Shown here piece after piece: positions 16,848 to 24,433 of a stretch of DNA of 64,000 nucleotides. A program made the position numbers and the translations under genes. Position 1 is the first letter of the stretch. Each line of letters begins with the position of its first letter. The notes below the pieces were generated by a model. That model did no database searches and was not told the DNA's origin. It saw only the letters and a list, made by a program, of their open reading frames with translations. The DNA is from Candidatus Culexarchaeum yellowstonense (GTDB lineage: Archaea > Thermoproteota > Methanomethylicia > Culexarchaeales > Culexarchaeaceae). The stretch covers positions 1 to 64,000 of the forward strand of contig JANGFR010000002.1 in assembly GCA_024707015.1 (NCBI GenBank). The letters run 5' to 3'.

Positions 16848-18117
16848 GCCTATACCCCCTCGAAGTCACCCTAGCATTAACAATCTCCTCAAATTTAGAT
16901 AGATACATATCCTCAAAAACCCTCCTACCAAGCTTAACCATCCTATCAACACTCACAAGCCAAACATTATAGTTATCTAAACCACAATAACCAGCAGATA
17001 AAACTTTGAGTATGGGGCTAACATCAACGTCAACAGCTTCAGGCCACCTAAAATCAACGAATTTCTCATCAACACCGAAAAACCATGCGGGAACATCAAC
17101 CCTCATGGGAGTATCCCCCATAGATGGAAGAACGTGGAAGGATACTATGGCTGGAAGATCGTGAAGCTTAGAAACTACTCCAGAAGCCCAATCAACAAAA
17201 TCCCCTGAAATTGAGGAGTAGGGAAAAGCCGACCTCAAGAATTCAATTGGACTCATCTCAGCACGCTTGAATGCCCTAATAGTTCTAGGTGGAGGATTGA
17301 GCAATAATGGAAACGTGTAGCCAGTGGACTTGGCATATCTAAGTATAAGTTGGAAATCTGGTTTCCTATGGATCAATTCCATGAAAACCCTCTTCAAATC
17401 CTCTGGAAGCCCACTTAAAAGTTTTGCAGCATTCTTCCTATCATCAAAGACTTTGAAAATATAATTCTTAATTGAAAGGGCATCTAAACCAAGCTTAACA
17501 CCAACATCCACAGCCAACAATCCCAATATGAAGTCTCTAAAGAAGTGGGATGCACTACCCTTACTAACACCAATCAATGGAACATTAAACTTCATACATA
17601 AATCCATAAGCTTAATTAAATCATCAAAATATCTGATCATGAAATCCTTGTTGCTTGTTAAATTAAATTCCAATGGTACATGTGAAAGCCTACCATATAT
17701 TGATCCATCAAGGAGAATAACACCCCTAAAACCAGAATTCAAAGCATCTATGATTGTCAAATGCTCCAACCACTCCATAACTCTACCAACAAAATCACTG
17801 CCATCACCAGTAAAACAGAAATCAAATCCACAATCAACCCTACGATACGCATTCCCAGATCCAGTTAAACCCAAAGCCCTAGCCACATAGAAGAGCCCCC
17901 CATTCTCAGTACTCAAATGCCTCGAACTACTATCCACAGCCAAAACATTGAAATCCATACTTGAATCCCTGGAAAAACTGAATTTAACCCAATACCTATC
18001 AAAATAGTCCCCTAAAGCTCCACTTAAATCACGGTCTCCATGAATATCATATAGACTCCTAAAAGCATTGGCCTTCAAACATAAATCCTTAATATACATA
18101 TCTAGAAACTCAGGCAA
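16831..18117 (-). CDS. nurA: NurA 5'-3' nuclease
   Basis: NurA is a toroidal dimeric nuclease that is fed DNA by HerA. The catalytic region shows LAVDSSSRH with Asp62 and VILLDGSIYGRL with Asp137; the remaining conserved acids lie in later segments such as ISGDFVDW. At 428 residues it is near the upper range for the family. Translation probably starts at TTG 18117, behind GGTGTGAGG. It is the first gene of the repair operon; an AT-rich TATA-like TTTATTAAG lies about 50 bases upstream. Confidence 0.9.
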   Translation of the reverse strand: MPEFLDMYIKDLCLKANAFRSLYDIHGDRDLSGALGDYFDRYWVKFSFSRDSSMDFNVLAVDSSSRHLSTENGGLFYVARALGLTGSGNAYRRVDCGFDFCFTGDGSDFVGRVMEWLEHLTIIDALNSGFRGVILLDGSIYGRLSHVPLEFNLTSNKDFMIRYFDDLIKLMDLCMKFNVPLIGVSKGSASHFFRDFILGLLAVDVGVKLGLDALSIKNYIFKVFDDRKNAAKLLSGLPEDLKRVFMELIHRKPDFQLILRYAKSTGYTFPLLLNPPPRTIRAFKRAEMSPIEFLRSAFPYSSISGDFVDWASGVVSKLHDLPAIVSFHVLPSMGDTPMRVDVPAWFFGVDEKFVDFRWPEAVDVDVSPILKVLSAGYCGLDNYNVWLVSVDRMVKLGRRVFEDMYLSKFEEIVNARVTSRGYRRVRYP

Positions 18118-18250
18118 ACCTCACACCACTAAAACACATCCAATACACTATGAATAGAAAAAGCTTAATAAACTATGCTCAAAGAAGCTTCATTAACATT
18201 TATTAATTAAATTAAACTCTAATCTACATAAACAAGTGGTGACATAACCT

Positions 18251-18580
18251 TTGAGTGGAGTTTTGGACATTGAAGATTTCAAGAAGATCGATCTTAGAGT
18301 CGGTCTAGTTAAAAACGCTGAGAAGGTTAAGGGCTCTGAAAAACTCATTAAGTTAATAGTGGATCTAGGAGAGCTAGGCGAAAGACAAATTATAGCAGGA
18401 CTTGGAAAATGGTATACGCCAGAATACTTCATGGGAAAATATATTGTGGTGGTGGCAAACTTGAAACCAAAAAAACTTATGGGACTTGAAAGTCAAGGTA
18501 TGATCTTAGCGACCAACACAGATCCACCAGTGATAGTTACAGCGGCATCAGAGGTTAAACCAGGTTCAAAGCTTATTTAG
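18251..18580 (+). CDS. Stand-alone tRNA-binding (EMAPII/MetRS-beta-like) protein
   Basis: The 109-residue OB-fold protein matches the tRNA-binding domain found at the C-terminus of methionyl-tRNA synthetase and in CsaA-like proteins: IEDFKKIDLRVG, AEKVKGSEKLIKLIVDLG, RQIIAGLG, VVVANLKPKKLMGLESQGM and ILAT at the end. Free-standing forms in archaea act as a MetRS beta subunit or a tRNA chaperone. The TTG start is supported by GGTGAC seven bases upstream. It overlaps the convergent CoA-ligase gene by eight bases. Confidence 0.85.
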   Translation: MSGVLDIEDFKKIDLRVGLVKNAEKVKGSEKLIKLIVDLGELGERQIIAGLGKWYTPEYFMGKYIVVVANLKPKKLMGLESQGMILATNTDPPVIVTAASEVKPGSKLI

Positions 18581-19970
18581 CAACATTCACTCCCCTTAAA
18601 CGGAAACTCAAATATTTTTTGTACCATAACATTCTGCTTAAGGCATAGAGGGCTTCCTCAGGCGATGGATATGCTGGTATACTGTTTTTATTCATGTATT
18701 TTATAGCTTCATACACTTCAATCCCACCAACCCATGCCGTTACCGTTGTTTTAGATACATTATTTTCCCTATAAAACTCAGTTATCGATTTTGCAAGATC
18801 CCTTGGATCCAGAATTGCCGTTCTACAATATAATATCACAATATTATCTATTTCAGTGGAATCTACAGCTACCTTTAAAGCTTTAATGTAATTATCCACA
18901 ACAGCTTGGCCAGTTAAGTCCACGGGGTTTTTGGGGCTGCCGAACCATGGCATAGTCTCCTTAAACTTCTCCATTAATTGCTGACTTGGCTCAAGAAGCT
19001 TAACACCACTGAGCTCAGCGGCATCTGTAGCAAGAACACCCACACCACCACCATTGGTTATTATAACGGTGTTTTCACCTTTAGGTAGCGGTTGCTGTGC
19101 AAAGGCCCTTGCTATGTTGAAGAGCTCTTCCACTGTGCGAGCTCTAATTATCCCCGACTGTTTAAATGCAGCTTCATACATTGCATCTGCACCTGCAAGA
19201 CTACCAGTATGGCTGGCTACAGCTTTCATACCCCTCTCCGTCACCCCAGCCTTAATGACAACCACAGGTTTCTTTAACGTCACACGAGACATCCTATCAA
19301 TAAACTCTCTACCCTTACCCGGTTTTATCCCCTCCAAGTATATTGATATCACCTTCGTATTGGGGTCTTCAGCCAACAGCTCCGAAAGTTCCACAACATC
19401 TATATCAGCCATGTTACCAATACTGAAGAGGGCTGACAGGCCTATTTCATTCATTATTGTCCAGCCCATTAACGCTATCCCCAAAGCTCCACTTTGCGTG
19501 ATGAAGGCTATACCACCCTTAGCCACCTCAAGGGGGCCGAAGGTGGCATTTAAATTGAGTGGTGTGTAGGCGTAGCCAAAGATGTTGGGTCCAAGTATTC
19601 TCATACCATAATTCTTTGCTATCTTAACGATTCCCTCCTCCAATTCCACATTTCCAACTTCCGAAAAGCCAGCAGTTATAACTACAGCCACTTTAACACC
19701 CTTCTTACCGCACTCCTCAATAACTTTAGGAGTTTCAGGTGCAGGTACAACTACAATAGCCACATCAACTTCCCCAGGAATATCCAATACACTTGGATAA
19801 GACTTGTAGCCAAGTATCTCTGTTGCATTGGGATTTACGGGGTATATTCCACCCTTAAACCCATACTCAATAATATTCCTCAACACAGTATAACCTATTT
19901 TACCTGGACTCCTACTGGCACCTATCACTGCAATGCCTTTTGGCTCTATCAAAGCTTTAAGCGCATCCAT
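18573..19970 (-). CDS. ADP-forming acyl-CoA synthetase (acetate-CoA ligase), alpha subunit
   Basis: This is the CoA-binding and ligase-CoA half of an ADP-forming acyl-CoA synthetase, which converts acyl-CoA, ADP and phosphate to acid and ATP in peptide- and sugar-fermenting archaea. It has an N-terminal Rossmann CoA-binding domain (IAVIGASRSPGKIGY at 13-27), GPNIFGY at 127-133, ITQSGALG at 157-164, and the phospho-histidine loop ASHTGSLAG with His254. At 465 residues it is the separate alpha subunit; the ATP-grasp beta subunit is not in this window. The precise acyl substrate cannot be assigned. Confidence 0.9.
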   Translation of the reverse strand: MDALKALIEPKGIAVIGASRSPGKIGYTVLRNIIEYGFKGGIYPVNPNATEILGYKSYPSVLDIPGEVDVAIVVVPAPETPKVIEECGKKGVKVAVVITAGFSEVGNVELEEGIVKIAKNYGMRILGPNIFGYAYTPLNLNATFGPLEVAKGGIAFITQSGALGIALMGWTIMNEIGLSALFSIGNMADIDVVELSELLAEDPNTKVISIYLEGIKPGKGREFIDRMSRVTLKKPVVVIKAGVTERGMKAVASHTGSLAGADAMYEAAFKQSGIIRARTVEELFNIARAFAQQPLPKGENTVIITNGGGVGVLATDAAELSGVKLLEPSQQLMEKFKETMPWFGSPKNPVDLTGQAVVDNYIKALKVAVDSTEIDNIVILYCRTAILDPRDLAKSITEFYRENNVSKTTVTAWVGGIEVYEAIKYMNKNSIPAYPSPEEALYALSRMLWYKKYLSFRLRGVNVAK

Positions 19971-20158
19971 CCCATAATTACCTCCAGTTGAAGATAATTC
20001 AATTAATTTATAAACCTTATTTCCACTGTGAATAACGATTGAAATATATAAAGCAAATTTAATATTGGCAGTTAAACAGGACTTAAAGAAGAGTTTAGTG
20101 CGAAAAATATATTTTTAAATCTTATTGTAGACATATTGAAAACACGTTGTGATGTGTA

Positions 20159-21535
20159 ATGGTTGAGCATGAAAGAAGCACGAGAGTTCTAACTACCATA
20201 ATACTTCTAAACATAATAGTATACTTGATGACCTCATATGAAAACTTCTTCATGGAGACAAGCGATTACTGGGTTAACATGTTTGGATTTATACCATCAC
20301 TTATAGGGGACATTCAAAACATGTATAGAATTTTCACATCAATGTTCATACATGCAGACATATTCCACATATTCTTCAACATGTACTTCTTATACCTATT
20401 CGGTAAACCGGTAACTAGGGTTATTGGTGGGAAGAAGCTGCCGGCATTATATCTATTCTCGGGTATAGTGGCATCAATATTCCACACGGCCTTCAGCTAC
20501 ACAGGTGGATTAATATCATACATAATACCAGCAGTTGGAGCTTCAGGAGCTATAAGTGGAGTCCTTGGGGCATACTTGATAATGTATCCAGGAACATACT
20601 TGACCATGTACTCACCATACATCTTCTTCCCATTCCCATTGAGATTCAGAGTTAGAGCAGAATACTATCTAATATTCTGGTTTGCAACACAAGTATTATA
20701 TGGATATGCAAAGGTTGCTGGAACGACAGCCGTATTTGCACATGCAGGTGGATTCTTAGCTGGAATAGCAATACTACCAATAATACTATCAAATGTCATT
20801 GGGAGGGGGGAGGAGTATGAATATAGATTTGACTATACATATACAATGCCACCACCCATTGAACCAAGAGTGAGAAGGGGGATTGGAATGGCATCAAAAA
20901 TTATTCTAACAATCCTGATAGCAATCCTACTTGCTGGAAGCATATATGCAGTGGCAAACCCTATAACTGGAGATATAAAGGCTATGATGATACAATACAG
21001 TATAGATGGAGATCAATACATAGATTACACTGCAGTTCAACTACCAGGAATAGAATCATACATTAGGGAAGTCAGCACAGATGAGACGAGGATACTTCTA
21101 AGTAGACTCACAAGCATGAACATACTATATGACCCATCAAAGAGGGGGGCTGAGCTAAACATAAATAACGTAGATCTAAATGTCCCAGTAAAAATATCTG
21201 TAGGGGCCTCAACAAAGACGTATACTGTAAAAGTACATGTGGAAAAATTGCATGCAGTATACGATTATGATGGATTCATAAGGCACTGTGAAGGAACACT
21301 ATCAACACAAATACTAGTGATACAAAACTACATAATCTACGTTACAAGTGACATGATAAACTACGATTTCACAATAACATCACAAACAATAAACCTTGGA
21401 AACATAGATGAATACATGCAAATACCAGCATCCATAATATCCATAGCGGCACTAATCGTCATATTAAGGAAGAGCCAAGACCTATCACTAACAGTAGGGC
21501 AACCCAGAGAGCCAAGGCTACCAATACCAATATGA
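20159..21535 (+). CDS. Rhomboid-family intramembrane protease with large C-terminal extracytoplasmic domain
   Basis: The first 215 residues form a six-helix rhomboid core: HIFFNM at 70-75 gives the oxyanion His and Asn, GASGAISG gives the nucleophile Ser129, and FAHAGG gives the catalytic His195. A further helix near 240-262 leads to a roughly 160-residue beta-rich domain, and a last helix near 425-442 ends in a basic tail. This extra ectodomain bounded by two helices is not part of the basic fold and may present or bind substrates. GTGAT precedes the ATG. Confidence 0.88.
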   Translation: MVEHERSTRVLTTIILLNIIVYLMTSYENFFMETSDYWVNMFGFIPSLIGDIQNMYRIFTSMFIHADIFHIFFNMYFLYLFGKPVTRVIGGKKLPALYLFSGIVASIFHTAFSYTGGLISYIIPAVGASGAISGVLGAYLIMYPGTYLTMYSPYIFFPFPLRFRVRAEYYLIFWFATQVLYGYAKVAGTTAVFAHAGGFLAGIAILPIILSNVIGRGEEYEYRFDYTYTMPPPIEPRVRRGIGMASKIILTILIAILLAGSIYAVANPITGDIKAMMIQYSIDGDQYIDYTAVQLPGIESYIREVSTDETRILLSRLTSMNILYDPSKRGAELNINNVDLNVPVKISVGASTKTYTVKVHVEKLHAVYDYDGFIRHCEGTLSTQILVIQNYIIYVTSDMINYDFTITSQTINLGNIDEYMQIPASIISIAALIVILRKSQDLSLTVGQPREPRLPIPI

Positions 21536-21580
21536 GAAAAGTTTTCATATAGAAAGGCACATAAATATTTGCGATCACAA

Positions 21581-22231
21581 ATGGAAATAACCAAACACAT
21601 AGAACTAGTCGATGGCTCATTTTGCAATGTATACATAGTAAAAGTAATTGGGGGATACGTACTCATAGACGCTGGAGACGCAAACAATGCAATGAAAGTT
21701 CTTGGATACCTTAATGGGAGAGGAATGAGGAATGAAGATTGTAAAGGGATAATAGTTACACATCACCATCGTGACCACATAGGATGCCTAGCGGAATTAA
21801 AGGAAACACTTAAAACAAAGGTTATAGCCCACAAACTGGAAACACCATACATAGATGGTAGAGTGAAAAGCCAGAGAACTGCAGGAGTTAAATATGTGAA
21901 TGTAGACGTTGAAGTTGATGATGGAGACATCGTATATGGAATGAAAGTTATACATACTCCAGGGCATACCCCTGGAAGCATATGCCTCCACCATCAAGAG
22001 GATAAAGCTTTATTCGTGGGAGATTTAATGGTGAATGAAAATAACGTTTTAAAGGAGATACCAACACACTACTCCATGAACCCAGATCAAAACAGAGAAT
22101 CAATAGAAAAGATTTACAGGGAATTGAACTTTGAAATCGCATTACCAAGCCATGGACAACCAATAACATCAAAAGCTAGAGAAAGGATTGGAGAATTAAT
22201 CAAAACGTTTAAGCAAACTACCTCCTACTAA
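21581..22231 (+). CDS. MBL-fold metallo-hydrolase
   Basis: This is a metallo-beta-lactamase-fold hydrolase with the dinuclear metal motif THHHRDHIG (H61, H63, D65, H66), the HTPGHTPGS third-ligand loop, a FVGDL Asp and a final SHGQP His. At 216 residues it is a minimal glyoxalase II-like member; the substrate is unknown. The ATG at 21581 is chosen over the upstream TTG at 21569 because it sits at leaderless distance from an AT-rich element. The 3' end overlaps the convergent ECF-like gene by 14 bases. Confidence 0.87.
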   Translation: MEITKHIELVDGSFCNVYIVKVIGGYVLIDAGDANNAMKVLGYLNGRGMRNEDCKGIIVTHHHRDHIGCLAELKETLKTKVIAHKLETPYIDGRVKSQRTAGVKYVNVDVEVDDGDIVYGMKVIHTPGHTPGSICLHHQEDKALFVGDLMVNENNVLKEIPTHYSMNPDQNRESIEKIYRELNFEIALPSHGQPITSKARERIGELIKTFKQTTSY

Positions 22232-23057
22232 CAATATTCAAACTCAACACACCAAAACCAAGCAATGAAAGAACAATTCCACACAGGTATAAGAGGAGCT
22301 GAAATAAATCCATAACCAATGGTGGAAAGTAGCCTCTAAAAGTTGTGGATAGATAGATGCCCAATGGGGAGAAGGATATTAATATGCCAATTAACAATGC
22401 AAATACCCCAGAGGAAATTAATGCTAAGCCAAAACTCCTCCTTGGAAGAGCACTTTTAATGGAAGCCTCCCTAACATCCATGGGAACTATACTTGGGAAT
22501 GCTGTGGAAATTATTCGTATCAATGGAGGTGTAATTAGTAGAACGAATGGTAGCATAGTTATGAACCAGAAGAGAGTCAATCCAAGGGATAGAATCGTTA
22601 GAGATTCGAATGGCATTACAAGAGCTTGAGCAAAGAGGAACTTGTATGCAAATATATATAGGAAAGCCGTTATTAGGTTCCCAACGATCAAAGCAACATT
22701 TGAAGCCAAAATAAACTTCTCCCAACTAAACCTTCTATGGGTAATATAACCGAAAATAGAGAAACCTATGAAATTCCCGGGGACGGCGGCAATGAGGCTA
22801 CCAAGATAAAGGGTACCATGCTTAACGGAATCACATATAAGAGTGCCCACTGCTGCACCAACACCTGCAACCCAAGGGCCAAATAGAGTTGCAAACAATG
22901 CGGGGATTATAACTGCTGGACGAAACTGCCCCATCCCCCATGGAGACTGAATATAAGCTGTAAAGTAAGAGCCTATGGCGTAGAGGGCTGCGCAAAGCGA
23001 TGTCAAAACAATCTTCAATGAATATGGAATCCTTTGAGGAACACTAATTTCAGACAT
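22218..23057 (-). CDS. ECF-type transporter S-component-like membrane protein
   Basis: The protein has six or more transmembrane helices. The N-terminal block ALYAIGSYFTAYIQS, then GQFRPAVIIPALFATLFGPWVAGVGAAVGTL and AAVPGNFIGF, is characteristic of ECF S-components, which capture vitamins or related small molecules. A C-terminal pair of helices after residue 200 is extra for the family. The substrate is not predictable. GGTG lies before the ATG at 23057; the longer GTG start would add three residues. No ECF ATPase or T-component is visible nearby. Confidence 0.75.
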   Translation of the reverse strand: MSEISVPQRIPYSLKIVLTSLCAALYAIGSYFTAYIQSPWGMGQFRPAVIIPALFATLFGPWVAGVGAAVGTLICDSVKHGTLYLGSLIAAVPGNFIGFSIFGYITHRRFSWEKFILASNVALIVGNLITAFLYIFAYKFLFAQALVMPFESLTILSLGLTLFWFITMLPFVLLITPPLIRIISTAFPSIVPMDVREASIKSALPRRSFGLALISSGVFALLIGILISFSPLGIYLSTTFRGYFPPLVMDLFQLLLYLCGIVLSLLGFGVLSLNIVSRR

Positions 23058-23253
23058 GACCAACACCCAACCATCAGTTCAATCCAATTTAGAAAATTTT
23101 GAATTTCTATTTAAAAATTTCTCGAAGAAATGTGCAACAAACCCCAGTAACCATGATATATTATTTGTGGGTATTGAGTGACTTTAAAAAAATGAAAAAA
23201 CGTAACTTAACTAATTTAAGATTTTATAATAAAATATGTTTATTAAAAGTTAA

Positions 23254-23296
23254 AATTTATATATCACATCACACACTAATCAAATATTGAGGGGGA
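23254..23296 (+). promoter_or_regulatory. Strong promoter and ribosome site of the small winged-helix gene
   Basis: TTTATATAT at about 23256-23264 forms a good TATA box, and GAGGGGG at 23289-23295 forms an unusually strong ribosome site six bases before the ATG at 23302. Together they imply a short leader of roughly 15-20 bases and high expression. Confidence 0.55.
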
Positions 23297-23301
23297 ATAA
23301 G

Positions 23302-23472
23302 ATGTCTGTAAAAGCAAAGATATTGGAGAGCTTAAAGACAGGTCCCAAGACGGTGGAGGAGCTAGTAGCAGCCACCGGTGCAAAGCCCGGAATAGTTAAG
23401 GGGCAATTAACAAGACTAGTAAAAGCAGGAGCCGTTGAGAAGACTCCAGACGGAAAATACAAGGCAAAATAA
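23302..23472 (+). CDS. 56-residue winged-helix DNA-binding protein
   Basis: This small basic protein is one HTH unit: VKAKILESLKTG, PKTVEELVAATGAKPG (helix-turn-helix) and VKGQLTRLVKAGAVEKTPDGKYK (recognition helix and wing). The ATG at 23302 behind GAGGGGG is preferred over TTG at 23287. Because of its tiny size, high basic content and strong expression signals it may be an abundant chromatin-like or global regulator, rather than a gene-specific one. That is inference; similar small archaeal proteins are usually annotated only as winged-helix. Confidence 0.8.
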   Translation: MSVKAKILESLKTGPKTVEELVAATGAKPGIVKGQLTRLVKAGAVEKTPDGKYKAK

Positions 23473-23484
23473 AGGATTAAAATT

Positions 23485-23516
23485 AATTTATTTTTCTTTC
23501 AATTTTTATTTTCGTT
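23485..23516 (+). terminator. T-rich transcription terminator
   Basis: Immediately after the winged-helix gene comes a run dominated by T (ATTTATTTTTCTTTC followed by AATTTTTATTTTC). Archaeal RNA polymerase terminates at such T-tracts without a hairpin. It lies between two convergent genes. Confidence 0.5.
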
Positions 23517-23524
23517 TCAAACGT

Positions 23525-23818
23525 TTAGCGTTTCACTATACAATCATAGACGTATATTAAAATGTCATTGCCGCAATTGATCACGTTATGTTTGCAAGAG
23601 TTTATGTGTACAATCTCCCCCTCACCAAAATCTTTCTCAGAATTACCAATAACTGCCTTCCCCCTACCCCTCAAAACATATAGCTTCTCCTCAAAAACCC
23701 CCTCACCATGAAAACCAACATCTTCACCAGGTTTAAGTAATACAATGCCAATCCTCCTATCATTGGAATTCAATAGCACTATGGATTTACCATTGGAAAA
23801 CAGTTTTTCAACTCCCAT
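23525..23818 (-). CDS. Cupin-domain protein
   Basis: The 97-residue single-domain cupin shows VLLKPGEDVGFHGEG.EEKLYVLRGRGKAVIG as motif 1 and a short motif 2 with GEIVHINSCKHNV, whose Cys and His may bind metal. Its start overlaps the upstream membrane protein gene by eleven bases, so the two are probably translated together. The substrate or ligand is unknown. Confidence 0.75.
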   Translation of the reverse strand: MGVEKLFSNGKSIVLLNSNDRRIGIVLLKPGEDVGFHGEGVFEEKLYVLRGRGKAVIGNSEKDFGEGEIVHINSCKHNVINCGNDILIYVYDCIVKR

Positions 23819-24383
23819 GAGGTCTCACTCCAGCCCTTTCAATAGCCTTCAAAACTAGGAAAACAATTGGACCAGATATTATGCCGCCGATGGTGTGCAT
23901 GCCAGTCCAATATGATGTGAAAATCCATCCACCCATCTGAATAACCAATGGATTCCTAACACCTAAAGCTGGTTGAAGGAAAGCCATTATCAATCCAATA
24001 ATGAACCCTGAAAACGCCGTGAAAACTATTGATAATCCCTCAACAACTATGAAGGCACGCTTAAATCCACCCAGCCCCCTAAACTTCAATACCAAACTGA
24101 GTAGAAAGTCTATCAATAGTGCTCCTAGTACGAAGCCTAGGAAGTATATCCCAGATGCAAAGCCCCGTTGAAACAGTGTTACTATTAGAACTATTATGGC
24201 TGAGAGGGTTGCAATCCCAAATTCCATAGATGCATATGAAGTTGTGAAGACCATGATTGCATGTATAAAGTCGCATGCAAATGGCATGTTTGTCAATGAG
24301 AATATTATTGGAACAACACTAACATTCAATGCAACCCAAAGGGCAGACATCACTGCACAGATGGCAATGGACTTAGCCTTCAA
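23808..24383 (-). CDS. Second ECF S-component-like membrane protein
   Basis: The 191-residue protein has five to six transmembrane helices with the ECF-like N-terminal AICAVMSALWVALNVSV, and later GIYFLGFVLGALLIDF and GPIVFLVLKAIERAG. It is similar in organisation but not in sequence to the protein at 22218-23057. TTG at 24383 is supported by GGTGAA upstream; a TATA-like TTTATATAT lies near 24415. It is followed by the overlapping cupin gene. A vitamin or cofactor precursor uptake role is inferred from fold only. Confidence 0.65.
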   Translation of the reverse strand: MKAKSIAICAVMSALWVALNVSVVPIIFSLTNMPFACDFIHAIMVFTTSYASMEFGIATLSAIIVLIVTLFQRGFASGIYFLGFVLGALLIDFLLSLVLKFRGLGGFKRAFIVVEGLSIVFTAFSGFIIGLIMAFLQPALGVRNPLVIQMGGWIFTSYWTGMHTIGGIISGPIVFLVLKAIERAGVRPHGS

Positions 24384-24433
24384 ATAAATTCACCAAAAGA
24401 ATGTGTCACAAAGATATATAAAAGTGTTACTAT

